A stretch of 64,000 nucleotides of DNA from VBOC01 sp964512655. GTDB taxonomy: Bacteria; Bacteroidota; Ignavibacteria; UBA10030; SZUA-254. Shown here in pieces: positions 1 to 8,448 of the stretch (positions within the stretch are counted from its first letter, which is position 1; the number at the start of each line of letters is the position of its first letter). The stretch is taken from the NCBI GenBank assembly GCA_964512655.1, contig CAZEJT010000005.1:1-64000 (forward strand). The letters are read 5' to 3'. Both the position numbers and the translations under genes were made by a program. A model generated the notes under the pieces. That model was given only the letters and a program-made list of their open reading frames with translations, did not search any database and was not told the origin of the DNA.

Positions 1-107
1 TGGGATAACATACCCAAATTCTACCTCGGTATCACTTGATACTAACCAACGATAGGTTCGGCGGTTTGCTTCCCCCCTATCGTGGTGCGGCGAGCTCCCC
101 TCCTGGG

Positions 108-2066
108 TCATCTGATCAGGAGTAGCTTCCGTTCGTCCCGGAATGTACCCGCCGGATCAGATAGCGTCACAGCCTCAAGGCGGCAAATATATACGCCGCT
201 CGGCAATCCGGCAGCATTCCACTCGACAGAGTACGAGCCCAGAGTCCGGATCCCGTCGGCAAGGATGGCCACCTTCTCCCCGAGAATATTGTAGACAGTG
301 AGCCGTGCCCGCGCTCGGTGAGGAATAGAGAACTGAATCCGTGTGGAATTGTTGAACGGATTGGGATAATTCTGAAACAGGTGGAACTCCTTCGCCTCGG
401 GTATCAAGGGAAGCGCAATCGCCTCTTTGAGAACCCATGCCCCGGGATCGAGCTGCACGGTTTCCACTCTGGCCGGTACGGTGAATGTGAACATCTGCTC
501 CGGCTGATCGTTCCAGACCGTTATCGTTGAGTCCCAGCCATACGATGAAGCCCGGATATCCAGCGGCATTGTAAAGAAGTGCGGATTATCCGTTCCCGTT
601 GACTGTGTGAGCAGCATCTTCAGCGTGTACCCGCCGGAAGAATGAGCGACGTCCCACCCGTAGGTATAATGCGGGTAATTCTCACCATAGATCCATTCGT
701 CGAAAAAGAAGCGGAGGTTCCTCCCGCTCGTTTCTTCAAATGCCCGCTCGAGATCGTCTGTGGTTGCCGTGCCGTATTTGATCAGCGAATCGTTGGCATA
801 CGCGCGCATCGACCCGAAAAACACGGTGTCCCCGAGGATATGGCGGAGCATGTGGAGCGCCGAGGCTCCCTTTGAGTACACCCTGTCAGAATTGAAAAGG
901 TTGCGCACATTCGAAGTATCCTGAACGAAGACCGTCCCTTTGGCAGCCCTCGCCTGTTCCATCCTGTAGTTCATGAACGCGTGGTATGCAGAATCCCCAT
1001 ATTTCGCTTCTTCATAGAGGGCGGTGCAGTACGTCGCAAAGCCCTCGTTCAACCAGAGGTTGGACCAGGTGCGGCATGTAATCATATCGCCGAACCACTG
1101 ATGGGCCAATTCGTGGACGACGGTTTCTTCCTCGAACGCGGTAATCGAGGTCATGGTCTGGTGTTCCATCCCGCCGCCGCGGAACTGCGAGTGACCGTAT
1201 TTTTCCCGTATGAAAGGATAGAGCCCGAAGAGCGACGAGAAGATGCGCAGGCCCTCGACGGCATTGGGCAGGACCGCCTGAGCCGATGCCAGGCTCTCCG
1301 GCAGGACATAGTTGAGCACCTGAAGCGACTCGGTCGGAGAATAGCGGAACCAGTTGGAGAACTGTGCGAAATTGGAAACGTTGACCGAAATCAGGTATGC
1401 TGCTATCGGGTAGCGTTCCTGCCAGTGCGTTGTCTGTGTCCCGTCGCCGTTCATCGTGACTGACGCCAATCTTCCGTTCGATCCAACCCGGAAGGAAGAG
1501 TCGCACGTCACCGTGATATCGGCAGAATCAGCCTTGTCGCCCGGATAGTCCTTGCACGGCCACCAATCCCGCGCGCCGTATGGCTCGCTCAGAGACCAGA
1601 CCCAGGGGGTTCCGTTGTGCGAATCGAAGAGGAAGCTGCCGAAACCTGTCGGCTGGGGCACTCCCTCGTAAAACACATCGGCAGTTATGAGGTCGTTAAT
1701 CCTGTAAGCGGAATCGATGGTCAAACTCACAGTGGCCTGCTGCTGCGTAAAACCGGCCCTGACACCTCCAACCTTCGCCGAATCCACACGCATTGAGTTC
1801 ATGAGATCGAGCACCAGGTACCTCGGGAGATTCTGGTTGCAGATCCCGCGGATGGTTACAGCGCCGGAAAGCAGGGGCGGAGAAACTGTGATGCGCAGAT
1901 TCAGACCGTAAAAGGTCACGTCATACCATGAGCTTGCGAGGCTTGAGGCGGTGGACTGGCGTCCCGGCCGCCGCGCCTCCTCCGAATGGTCCGGCTGGGT
2001 CCCGGCAAACCCTTTGGAGACAATCACAGCAAGCAACAGATGTTTCAGCGCCAGGCGCGCGGTCAT
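108..2066 (-). CDS. M1 family metalloaminopeptidase with T9SS sorting domain
   Basis: This is a secreted zinc aminopeptidase that would trim N-terminal residues from peptides outside the cell or at its surface. The 652-residue product has an N-terminal signal peptide (about 1-22), a beta-rich M1 N-terminal domain, the substrate-binding GGGMEH motif near 298-302 (family consensus GAMEN), and the zinc motif HELAH near 318-322 with the third ligand Glu in NEGFA near 341. The last ~80 residues begin with FQNYPNPFN and end KLLLIR, a type A type IX secretion sorting domain, so the mature enzyme is expected to cross the outer membrane and be anchored or released. It lacks the long helical C-terminal domain of PepN and resembles the shorter secreted M1 enzymes of Bacteroidota. 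It is divergent from pheA. Function is confident; the exact substrate is unknown. Confidence 0.93.
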   Translation of the reverse strand: MTARLALKHLLLAVIVSKGFAGTQPDHSEEARRPGRQSTASSLASSWYDVTFYGLNLRITVSPPLLSGAVTIRGICNQNLPRYLVLDLMNSMRVDSAKVGGVRAGFTQQQATVSLTIDSAYRINDLITADVFYEGVPQPTGFGSFLFDSHNGTPWVWSLSEPYGARDWWPCKDYPGDKADSADITVTCDSSFRVGSNGRLASVTMNGDGTQTTHWQERYPIAAYLISVNVSNFAQFSNWFRYSPTESLQVLNYVLPESLASAQAVLPNAVEGLRIFSSLFGLYPFIREKYGHSQFRGGGMEHQTMTSITAFEEETVVHELAHQWFGDMITCRTWSNLWLNEGFATYCTALYEEAKYGDSAYHAFMNYRMEQARAAKGTVFVQDTSNVRNLFNSDRVYSKGASALHMLRHILGDTVFFGSMRAYANDSLIKYGTATTDDLERAFEETSGRNLRFFFDEWIYGENYPHYTYGWDVAHSSGGYTLKMLLTQSTGTDNPHFFTMPLDIRASSYGWDSTITVWNDQPEQMFTFTVPARVETVQLDPGAWVLKEAIALPLIPEAKEFHLFQNYPNPFNNSTRIQFSIPHRARARLTVYNILGEKVAILADGIRTLGSYSVEWNAAGLPSGVYICRLEAVTLSDPAGTFRDERKLLLIR

Positions 2067-2139
2067 GGAGAGATCGGTTGGTAGTAACTCTCGCTTGGGA
2101 AAGTGTACGAAATTCCGGCATGAGATTCGACCTCATTAG

Positions 2140-2168
2140 TTGACACTCCGCGCGTTTCTGGCTAAATT
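2140..2168 (+). promoter_or_regulatory. Promoter for pheA, TTG-N20-TAAATT
   Basis: TTGACA (2140-2145) and TAAATT (2163-2168) are separated by 17 bases, about 25 bases before the pheA start. This fits both a sigma70 promoter and the TTG-N20-TAnnTT pattern that recurs in this window. Confidence 0.65.
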
Positions 2169-2191
2169 GAGTTTGAACGAATCAACCCATC

Positions 2192-3568
2192 ATGAAATCG
2201 GTTCCCAACAGACAGAAGCGGATCGTCAGAGCGAATGAGGCCCGGCAGAAGTTCAACATGAAGAAACCGCGGGCCAGTTCCGGCAGGAGGAGGAATGCAG
2301 CCACTCCGGTGCGGCACGATCGGCGGCAGACCACCGAGAATTCCGCAAAGGCCGGCATCGGTACCCTCGAAACGGTTCGTAAAAAGATCAGCGAGATCGA
2401 TGACCGAATTCTCGAGCTTCTCGGCCAAAGGCGCACTCTCGCGCATGAGGTCATAAAGGTCAAAGACGAGCACAAAATGCCGCTCCGCGACACTCAGCGA
2501 GAGGAAGCACTCCTTTCCAATCTTATCCGAAAGGGGAGGGAGCTGAAACTCGACGCTCATCTCATCACCAGAGTGTTCCATGAGATCATCGACGACTCCA
2601 TCCGGTCGCAGCAGAATCTTCTCCAAAAAAACCTCAATCCCGACAGAGGTCCTTCCCGCCGGATCGCCTATCAGGGGATCGACGGAGCATACAGCCATCT
2701 CGCCGCGAAGAAGTTTTTCGGCGACGCGCTCGACGCCGCAAACTTCATGGGTTACTCGTCGTTCGCTGAAGTCGTCGGCGCGGTGGAAGAGGGGGTTGCG
2801 GACTACGGGATGCTTCCCGTTGAAAATACGACTGCGGGGAGCATCAACGAGGTCTACGACATCCTCTCACGCACCAGGCTCAGCATCGTGGGGGAAGAGA
2901 TCTTCCGCGTTGAGCACTGCCTTATCGGATTGAAGGCGGTTCCGCTCGCCGCCCTTCGAATTGTGTACTCGCACCCTCAGGCCCTTGCCCAATGCGGGAG
3001 GTTTCTCGCACAGCTTACGAATTGCCGGACGGAGGAATTCACTGATACCGCGATGGCGGTCCGGATGATCAAGGCGGAGGGAGATCCCGCAATGGCTGCG
3101 GTGGCTAGCGAGGAGGCCTCCAAATTATACGGCCTTGAGATACTTACCAGGAACATCGCGGATCACCCCGAAAACTTCACCAGATTCCTGGTCGTCGCAC
3201 CGAAGCCGATCAACGTCGATCCGCGCGTGGCCAGCAAGACTTCCATTATCATGGCAACCAGACACCAGGAGGGCGCGCTTCTTCGAGCGCTCGACGTGCT
3301 CCACCGTGCTCAAATAAGCCTGACCAAGCTTGAGTCCCGGCCGAAGGCCGGCTCCCCGTTTGAGTATCTCTTCTATATCGACTTCGAGGGGGGCATTGGA
3401 GAGGGGCGTGTATCAAAAGCCCTGGAGGAACTGCGTGGTGCTACAAGCTATCTGAAAATCCTCGGGAGTTACCCCAGCGAGATCCGCTCGAAAACGGCGC
3501 CTCGAATGGAGGCGCAACTCGCCGTGCTCGGAGCCAAAGCCGACCGGGAGAAGAAGAGGCCTTCGTAA
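2192..3568 (+). CDS. pheA: Bifunctional chorismate mutase / prephenate dehydratase
   Basis: This makes phenylpyruvate from chorismate in two steps of phenylalanine synthesis. An AroQ-type chorismate mutase helix domain lies at about 58-145 (KKISEIDDRILELL onward). The prephenate dehydratase domain follows at about 150-335, with the motif ENTTAGS and the catalytic TRF of NFTRF. A C-terminal ACT domain (about 340-425) carries the ESRP motif that binds phenylalanine for feedback control. The first ~57 residues are a basic, low-complexity extension not usual for PheA; an internal ATG at 2258 would shorten it by 22 residues, and neither start has a clear Shine-Dalgarno sequence. The product is otherwise of normal family architecture. 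The hydrolase gene downstream begins 20 bases after the stop, so the two may be co-transcribed. Confidence 0.95.
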   Translation: MKSVPNRQKRIVRANEARQKFNMKKPRASSGRRRNAATPVRHDRRQTTENSAKAGIGTLETVRKKISEIDDRILELLGQRRTLAHEVIKVKDEHKMPLRDTQREEALLSNLIRKGRELKLDAHLITRVFHEIIDDSIRSQQNLLQKNLNPDRGPSRRIAYQGIDGAYSHLAAKKFFGDALDAANFMGYSSFAEVVGAVEEGVADYGMLPVENTTAGSINEVYDILSRTRLSIVGEEIFRVEHCLIGLKAVPLAALRIVYSHPQALAQCGRFLAQLTNCRTEEFTDTAMAVRMIKAEGDPAMAAVASEEASKLYGLEILTRNIADHPENFTRFLVVAPKPINVDPRVASKTSIIMATRHQEGALLRALDVLHRAQISLTKLESRPKAGSPFEYLFYIDFEGGIGEGRVSKALEELRGATSYLKILGSYPSEIRSKTAPRMEAQLAVLGAKADREKKRPS

Positions 3569-3587
3569 ACTCAGGGATGGAATCACC

Positions 3588-4538
3588 ATGAGCCGACATC
3601 TGATCGCCTCTCTGGGCATATCTATTCTCGCGGCGTCTCTTTTCTCATCATGCCAGAAGCCGGACCTGACTCCGAGGGAGGGATTTATCGACGTTCCCGG
3701 GGGAAAGGTCTGGTACCGGATTACGGGCACCGGAAGCCGCACGCCTCTTCTTATCCTCCACGGCGGCCCCGGCGTGCCGAGCTATTATCTGAAACCCCTC
3801 GCGGCCCTGGGGGATGACCGGCCCGTCGTATTCTACGATCAGCTCGGATGCGGACATTCGGATCATCCCACCGACACTACGCTCTGGACGATCGACCGGT
3901 TCATTAAAGAACTGGTAACCGTGCGTCAGGCGCTCGGACTGAACGAGGTTCACATTCTCGGACAATCCTGGGGTACGATGCTTGCGGTCGATTATATGCT
4001 GACGAAGCCGAGCGGCGTCAAGAGTCTCGTTCTCGCGAGTCCCGCGCTGAGCATCCCTCGCTGGGTCCGTGACGCAGACAGCCTTAAGTCGACCCTTCCC
4101 GAATCCACGCGGTCGGCAATTTCACGTCATGAAGCCGACGGAACGTATGATTCCCCCGAGTATCAGTCCGCGATTCTGGAGTATTACCACCGTTTCGTCT
4201 GTCTCCGCAACCCATGGCCTGCCGATGTGGAAAGCACGCTCGCTCAGATAGGCCAGTCGGTGTATCTGACGATGTGCGGTCCGAGCGAGTTCACACTTAC
4301 CGGCTCGCTCAAGACGTATGACCGGACAGACCGCCTCCACGATATCAAGGTCCCCACCCTTTTCACTGCAGGCCGGTACGACGAAGCGACTCCCGCCACG
4401 GTTCAGTATTATTCGAGCCTCATGCCCGGCTCGAAACTGGAGATCTTCGAGAACAGCGCCCATATCACGATGGAGGACGAGCCCGAGAGGTATAACCAGG
4501 TCGTGCGCGACTTCCTGCGCGAAGTGGATTCGCGGTAG
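3588..4538 (+). CDS. Alpha/beta hydrolase lipoprotein, proline iminopeptidase-like (S33)
   Basis: This is a 316-residue serine hydrolase expected to be tethered to a membrane through a lipidated cysteine: the signal peptide ends in the lipobox LFSSC (Cys ~22). The oxyanion motif HGGPG is typical of the S33 prolyl iminopeptidase family. The nucleophile is Ser127 in GQSWG, followed by Asp265 (GRYDEATP) and His292 (NSAHI), so the triad is complete. The family releases N-terminal proline from peptides, but several relatives are amidases or esterases, so the substrate is inferred. The stop codon TAG lies inside a GTAGGCGCGGG repeat copy. Confidence 0.85.
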   Translation: MSRHLIASLGISILAASLFSSCQKPDLTPREGFIDVPGGKVWYRITGTGSRTPLLILHGGPGVPSYYLKPLAALGDDRPVVFYDQLGCGHSDHPTDTTLWTIDRFIKELVTVRQALGLNEVHILGQSWGTMLAVDYMLTKPSGVKSLVLASPALSIPRWVRDADSLKSTLPESTRSAISRHEADGTYDSPEYQSAILEYYHRFVCLRNPWPADVESTLAQIGQSVYLTMCGPSEFTLTGSLKTYDRTDRLHDIKVPTLFTAGRYDEATPATVQYYSSLMPGSKLEIFENSAHITMEDEPERYNQVVRDFLREVDSR

Positions 4539-4560
4539 GCGCGGGCATCAGCCCGCGTAT
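4535..4560. repeat. Half copy of the GTAG palindromic repeat
   Basis: GTAGGC followed by the hairpin GCGGGC-ATCA-GCCCGC (4541-4556). The stop codon of the preceding hydrolase (4536-4538) is part of the repeat, so the element sits flush against the coding end. Confidence 0.6.
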
Positions 4561-4637
4561 CAATCTGAAGAATCGTCTCATCCTCACTCCATGCCCCGCC
4601 CGCAAGAAATCCCTTTTTTCGTTGTCTAATTCAATAG

Positions 4638-5267
4638 ATGGATGGAATTCCGTGGGAAATCACGCGCAGCGTGCGGCACGGAGAATTGGAGGTTGCACCC
4701 CCAATGGGTGAGCGGGCCGCGCCTGCCACGTTTGAGGAGATGTATCGAGAGCACGGAGCCCGGGTGCTCAACCTTGCCTTTCGATGCTGCGGAAACGAGG
4801 AGCTCGCGCGCGACCTTACCCAGGACGTGTTCGTGAAAGTCTATACGAGTCTCGGATCGTTCCGCGGCGAATCCGACATGTACACATGGATCCATCGCAT
4901 CGCGCTCAATCATATCATGAACGTACTGAAAAGGGAAAGACGGTTTCGTTGGATCGGGCTCATGGAAGAGAGTGTCGCCGACGCGCTCCACGACGAACGG
5001 CAGACATCATCTTCGGCGATGCACTCCCCCGACCCCGGGCCTGACCGGGTTCTGGAGCAGGCCGAAAGGGAAGCGGTCGTGCAGTCCGCGGTCGGTTCAT
5101 TGCCGGTGAAGTATCGCATCCCGTTCGTACTCTTCCGATACGACGGATTGAGCTATCTTGAGATTGCGGGAATGATGAACCTGAGCCTGAGCGCCGTCGA
5201 AGCGAGGATCCATCGGGCGAAAAAACAGTTGATCGCGAAACTCCAACCGTGGCTCGGCCACATCTGA
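4638..5267 (+). CDS. ECF-type RNA polymerase sigma factor
   Basis: This is a 209-residue alternative sigma factor of the extracytoplasmic function group. Region 2 spans about 34-100 (MYREHG..., then a DLTQDVFVKVY segment typical of sigma-2.2, and YTWIHRIALN). Region 4 at about 145-200 has the helix-turn-helix LSYLEIAGMMNLSLSAVEARIHRAKK. The linker (about 112-137) is Asp/Pro/Ser rich. The chosen ATG gives a 30-residue N-terminal extension before region 2; a later ATG at 4704 preceded by GGAGG is a plausible alternative. The next gene is its probable membrane anti-sigma factor, and a Spy-like periplasmic protein follows, so the operon probably responds to envelope or metal stress. Confidence 0.93.
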   Translation: MDGIPWEITRSVRHGELEVAPPMGERAAPATFEEMYREHGARVLNLAFRCCGNEELARDLTQDVFVKVYTSLGSFRGESDMYTWIHRIALNHIMNVLKRERRFRWIGLMEESVADALHDERQTSSSAMHSPDPGPDRVLEQAEREAVVQSAVGSLPVKYRIPFVLFRYDGLSYLEIAGMMNLSLSAVEARIHRAKKQLIAKLQPWLGHI

Positions 5268-5283
5268 GACGACAGGAGTATGT

Positions 5284-5736
5284 ATGCACACCCATGTGAA
5301 AAATCTCTTCCTCCCCTGGCAGGAGAAACGGCTTTCCGAACCTGACGCGACCCGCGTTGAGGATCATCTGATGGCCTGCGATGAGTGCCGGCGCTATTTC
5401 GATGCGGTTGATTCAATGATCGCACCGGCAGAGCGCTCATTTCCCACTACTCTTGTCCCCGATCCGTTCCTTCCCGAGCGCGTTAAGGCGATTGCGGCGG
5501 GGCAGACCGGCTCCCGATCTGACAGATTGCGAACTCGCCTGATCAGACCGGAGCTGGCGATTATGGGGGCGGCGGTCGCCATCGCCGTGGGAATCCTCAT
5601 CGGAACGGAATCTTCCGGGAGCGGGCAGCGGCAGGAGCAGTTTGACCTTGCCGACTACTACCGGGCCTTGTCTCAAAACGGCTTCACGGCGAATTTTGAC
5701 AGTGTGTTCACCTCCAACCGGAAAGAACCGCAATGA
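5284..5736 (+). CDS. Anti-sigma factor with N-terminal zinc-finger (zf-HC2)
   Basis: This is a 150-residue single-pass membrane protein expected to bind and silence the sigma factor encoded 16 bases upstream. The N-terminus has the His-x3-Cys-x2-Cys pattern in DHLMACDEC (about 24-32), characteristic of zinc-binding anti-sigma domains. One transmembrane helix lies at about 98-115 (LAIMGAAVAIAVGILIGTE), and a short ~35-residue C-terminal tail follows on the outer side. Its stop overlaps the next start by four bases (ATGA), so the downstream protein is likely translationally coupled. Confidence 0.85.
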   Translation: MHTHVKNLFLPWQEKRLSEPDATRVEDHLMACDECRRYFDAVDSMIAPAERSFPTTLVPDPFLPERVKAIAAGQTGSRSDRLRTRLIRPELAIMGAAVAIAVGILIGTESSGSGQRQEQFDLADYYRALSQNGFTANFDSVFTSNRKEPQ

Positions 5737-6287
5737 AAATGAAAATTCTCGTCGGCGTCCTCGTATTTCTTATCCTCATCAACCTTGCGACCATTGGCAC
5801 GCATCTGTACCTCCGGTTTTTCCATCACGGAGCCGAGCCGCCGGGGCATATGCCGCCTCCGGGCCATCTCCCCCCGATGTTGGAGCAGATGAACGAGGAG
5901 CAGCGCCATAAACTCTTTGCACTGATGGATTCCTTCCACGACGAGACGGACGGCCTGCGCAAGCATACGGATGAGATCGAAGGCGAAACCTTCAAACTCC
6001 TTCAGGAGAACCCCGTTCAGCACGACAAGGTGGACGCGAAGCTGAAAGAGTTGGCAGACGCGCGGCTCGAGATCAGCAGGAAAGCCGTAGGGAAGATGAT
6101 CGAGGCAAAGTCGTTCCTCACTCCGGAACAGCAGCAGCACTTTTTCGATGCGGTCATGAGCGGTCGGCCTGCGGGCCTTCCACCGCCTCGCGGGGGACCG
6201 CACCTCAGGGGACACGACTCGATGGACTTCCCTCCGCCCATGAGAGACGGCGAACGTCCGCCGCCCCCTCCCGGTGGGGGCCGGTAG
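5733..6287 (+). CDS. Spy/CpxP-like periplasmic heavy-metal/stress sensor protein
   Basis: This is a 184-residue protein with an N-terminal membrane anchor (about 3-24), a His/Pro-rich stretch (HHGAEPPGHMPPPGH), then a helical hairpin domain with an LTPEQQQHF segment like the LTxxQ motif of Spy, CpxP and CnrX-type proteins. The tail is rich in Pro, Gly, His and Arg. Such proteins bind metals or unfolded proteins in the periplasm and feed back on a sigma/anti-sigma pair. Its place as third gene of the ECF operon, with a four-base overlap, supports that role. The metal is not identifiable; the His-rich segment is suggestive only. Confidence 0.7.
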   Translation: MKMKILVGVLVFLILINLATIGTHLYLRFFHHGAEPPGHMPPPGHLPPMLEQMNEEQRHKLFALMDSFHDETDGLRKHTDEIEGETFKLLQENPVQHDKVDAKLKELADARLEISRKAVGKMIEAKSFLTPEQQQHFFDAVMSGRPAGLPPPRGGPHLRGHDSMDFPPPMRDGERPPPPPGGGR

Positions 6288-6296
6288 CCCCGATCT

Positions 6297-6335
6297 GTAG
6301 GCGCCGGCTGTAGGCGCCGGCTTTAGCCGGCGTTC
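6297..6335. repeat. GTAG palindromic repeat, partly duplicated
   Basis: TGTAGGCGCCGGC occurs twice in a row. The second copy continues into the hairpin CGCCGGC-TTTA-GCCGGCG (6315-6332, seven-base perfect arms). It follows the Spy-like gene and could end its transcript, though no T run follows. Confidence 0.65.
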
Positions 6336-6371
6336 TTCTCCGCCCCGTAGTCGTTGCGCTCCGCGCCCCGC

Positions 6372-6400
6372 TTGTTTTTGGGATTACGGCCTCGTAGATT
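6372..6400 (+). promoter_or_regulatory. Promoter TTG-N20-TAGATT
   Basis: TTG (6372-6374), 20 bases, then TAGATT (6395-6400), 15 bases before the start of the T9SS cargo gene. It matches the recurrent promoter pattern of the window. Confidence 0.5.
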
Positions 6401-6415
6401 AGCAATGGGAACTCT

Positions 6416-7834
6416 ATGAGGCCTCTCCTCGTCATCCCGGTTATCTCCGCCATCCTCGCGCAATCCTCCGTCGCCATTGCATACGCCGAACCTCAGGATG
6501 GCAACTTCCGCGGAGAGACGGTATCTCCCACTGCGGTAACGCTCCCTGCAGACAGCATTACTTCTCGCTCCGCGCGTCTTCGGGGGTTATGCAGTACCAA
6601 TGGAGTCCAGTCGTCGGTTTTCTTCTATTGGGGATTGTCGCTTGATCCGGACACGAACGGTGTTGGCACAAATCCTCAGATCCTGCAGCCCGATACCGGC
6701 AAAATTGAGATTACTGAACGGATCGGTCCGCTGATGCCCGGACAGACATATTATTTCCGAGTTTTAATCGGGGACTATCACAGCACAATCCTGTCGTTTA
6801 CAACGAACACAGACACGAGCGCCTATTGGATGGCAATTCCGTTGCGGGTTTCGGCGGAGGGAACGCCAGGCGTCGCGAGACGATTCGGTGTACACTCATA
6901 CGCGACGAACTGCGGAGATCCGGGACTCGGAGAATATGCGCTCCCTCCCAAACCTCCCGAGGGTTCGATGGAGACGCGGTTTGTCGGTCGATGCCTCCAG
7001 TTGGGACTGTATTTGGACCTCCGGCCGTACATCTCCCCGGCTCAGACAGATACATATCATGTCAATTTCCTCGCAGGTGGATACGGCTACCCTGTGACCA
7101 TCTCCTGGCCGGAGCTCACCGCGCTCTATGAAGGCCCTGTCCTCTTGCAGACGGTGGACACGACCGTCGACATGCTGGGAACAACACACTTTGCAATCAC
7201 TAACACTGAGGTAGAGGACGCCCGGATCATCGCGCACGGTCCGAGGCCGAAGAAAATCTGTCCGGGAGTTGCCCCTGACACGGTGTCGGCTCCGGCCGCG
7301 GGGACGGTTATCCTGAGTGCGACAGTCTATCCGCACGGTCTCCCGACAGACGGGTGGTTCGAGTGGGGCGCAAGCGACCGGTACGGCAACCAGACCGTGC
7401 CTCAACCGCTCGGTGACACGATCGGCGCCGTGACGCTCACAGCGGCCCTCTCCGGTCTCCCCGGACGCGCGCAGTATCACTACAGAGTCGTCGCGCGCAA
7501 CATGGCAGCTACAATCTACGGACCGGATAACGTGTTCACCTCTCCCGGGCCTCCTCCGCCTGAGCTCCCGAAAACATTCGCACTCTACCAGAACTATCCT
7601 AACCCGTTCAATCCCACCACGATGATCAGGTACGATCTTCCTGCAGACGCTCATGTCGTCATGAAAGTCTACGACCTCCTGGGACGCCCCGTTCAGACGC
7701 TTGTCGACCGCGAGGAAACGGCCGGGTATAAGTCGATTCCCTTCGACGGGAGCGGGCTTTCCACCGGCATTTACTTGTATCGGCTCACTGCGGGGGACCA
7801 TTCAGAGATTAGAAGGGCCCTTGTAATAAGGTAG
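6416..7834 (+). CDS. Secreted T9SS cargo protein with fibronectin-like segments
   Basis: This is a 472-residue exported protein of unknown specific role. It has a signal peptide (about 1-24). Two segments resemble fibronectin type III or bacterial Ig folds, one near 35-130 (FYWGLS) and one near 285-380 (FEWGASDRYG followed by YHYRVVARN). The region between them has no recognisable domain. The C-terminal ~85 residues start at FALYQNYPNPFNPTT and end RRALVIR, a type A T9SS sorting domain. It is likely a surface-attached or released adhesive or structural protein. It stands alone behind its own promoter. Confidence 0.82.
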   Translation: MRPLLVIPVISAILAQSSVAIAYAEPQDGNFRGETVSPTAVTLPADSITSRSARLRGLCSTNGVQSSVFFYWGLSLDPDTNGVGTNPQILQPDTGKIEITERIGPLMPGQTYYFRVLIGDYHSTILSFTTNTDTSAYWMAIPLRVSAEGTPGVARRFGVHSYATNCGDPGLGEYALPPKPPEGSMETRFVGRCLQLGLYLDLRPYISPAQTDTYHVNFLAGGYGYPVTISWPELTALYEGPVLLQTVDTTVDMLGTTHFAITNTEVEDARIIAHGPRPKKICPGVAPDTVSAPAAGTVILSATVYPHGLPTDGWFEWGASDRYGNQTVPQPLGDTIGAVTLTAALSGLPGRAQYHYRVVARNMAATIYGPDNVFTSPGPPPPELPKTFALYQNYPNPFNPTTMIRYDLPADAHVVMKVYDLLGRPVQTLVDREETAGYKSIPFDGSGLSTGIYLYRLTAGDHSEIRRALVIR

Positions 7835-7962
7835 GGACACTAGCCGCGGCCGATCCAGATGAGGCGCTTGTCCGACCTCCTTACAATTGAAGAGAGGTAA
7901 CAACGCAGTACCGTCTAGTTACAGACGTTATGCGCCATTCAGCGTTCACTGAATGATGTACG

Positions 7963-8445
7963 ATGGATAACAACCTGGACAAGTACCTTTCACAGTCCGT
8001 GATAAGTCGGATCGGAAATCTTCTCTCACACCATAGATTTACTCTTTTGCAATCCAGGGATGAGGAGGAGCATTTCCTCGTTTCGTACTCTCGCAATCGC
8101 GACCGGGTCATATTGTATGAATCGAGAAATCGTCTCGATTCCCCATACATAGACGTTATACTCGGTCGAGAAGGCTGGTGTTCGTTCTTCAATCGTGCTG
8201 TGACATTGCACGGACTACGAGAGGCTCATCTGAAAACCAATTGTGTTTTCGGCGCCTACTCGCTGCTGAGCGTCGACAGCCCCGCGGACGTAGACATCGT
8301 AGCCAACCGGATTATTTCAGATCTGTGTACTTACGCTGCTGACTTCCTTGCCGGTGACTACGCGACTTTTAACAAAGAATATTCGAGGAACGGCGCGAAA
8401 TACGGAAACTATTTTTACTACATTTGGAGCCTGGAAGAACAGTAG
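7963..8445 (+). CDS. Hypothetical protein, 160 aa
   Basis: I do not recognise this family. The product has no signal peptide or transmembrane helix. It is rich in charged and aromatic residues, with predicted helices at both ends and a beta-rich centre (FLVSYSRNRDRVILYESRN). The size and composition recall cytosolic immunity or small contact-dependent accessory proteins, but no toxin partner lies beside it, so that is a guess. Its stop is only three bases before the start of the Tat-type hydrolase, so the two genes are probably co-transcribed. Base composition is visibly less GC-rich than neighbouring genes, consistent with recent acquisition. Confidence 0.6.
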   Translation: MDNNLDKYLSQSVISRIGNLLSHHRFTLLQSRDEEEHFLVSYSRNRDRVILYESRNRLDSPYIDVILGREGWCSFFNRAVTLHGLREAHLKTNCVFGAYSLLSVDSPADVDIVANRIISDLCTYAADFLAGDYATFNKEYSRNGAKYGNYFYYIWSLEEQ

Positions 8446-8448
8446 CGA

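Noticed and set aside
29..82. Dyads GTATCA-CT-TGATAC and CGATAGG...CCTATCG as a terminator for the M1 gene
   Set aside because: Stems are short or widely spaced and no T run follows on the minus strand, so a terminator call is not supported.
6896..7801. A 301-codon minus-strand frame over the T9SS cargo gene
   Set aside because: Arg/Val-rich shadow without a signal, motif or ribosome site; the plus-strand gene has signal peptide and sorting domain.
7915..7940. GTTATGCGCC as an integron attC end
   Set aside because: No matching partner site within the expected distance and no foldable attC hairpin could be drawn; kept only as a weak hint in the foreign-patch finding.
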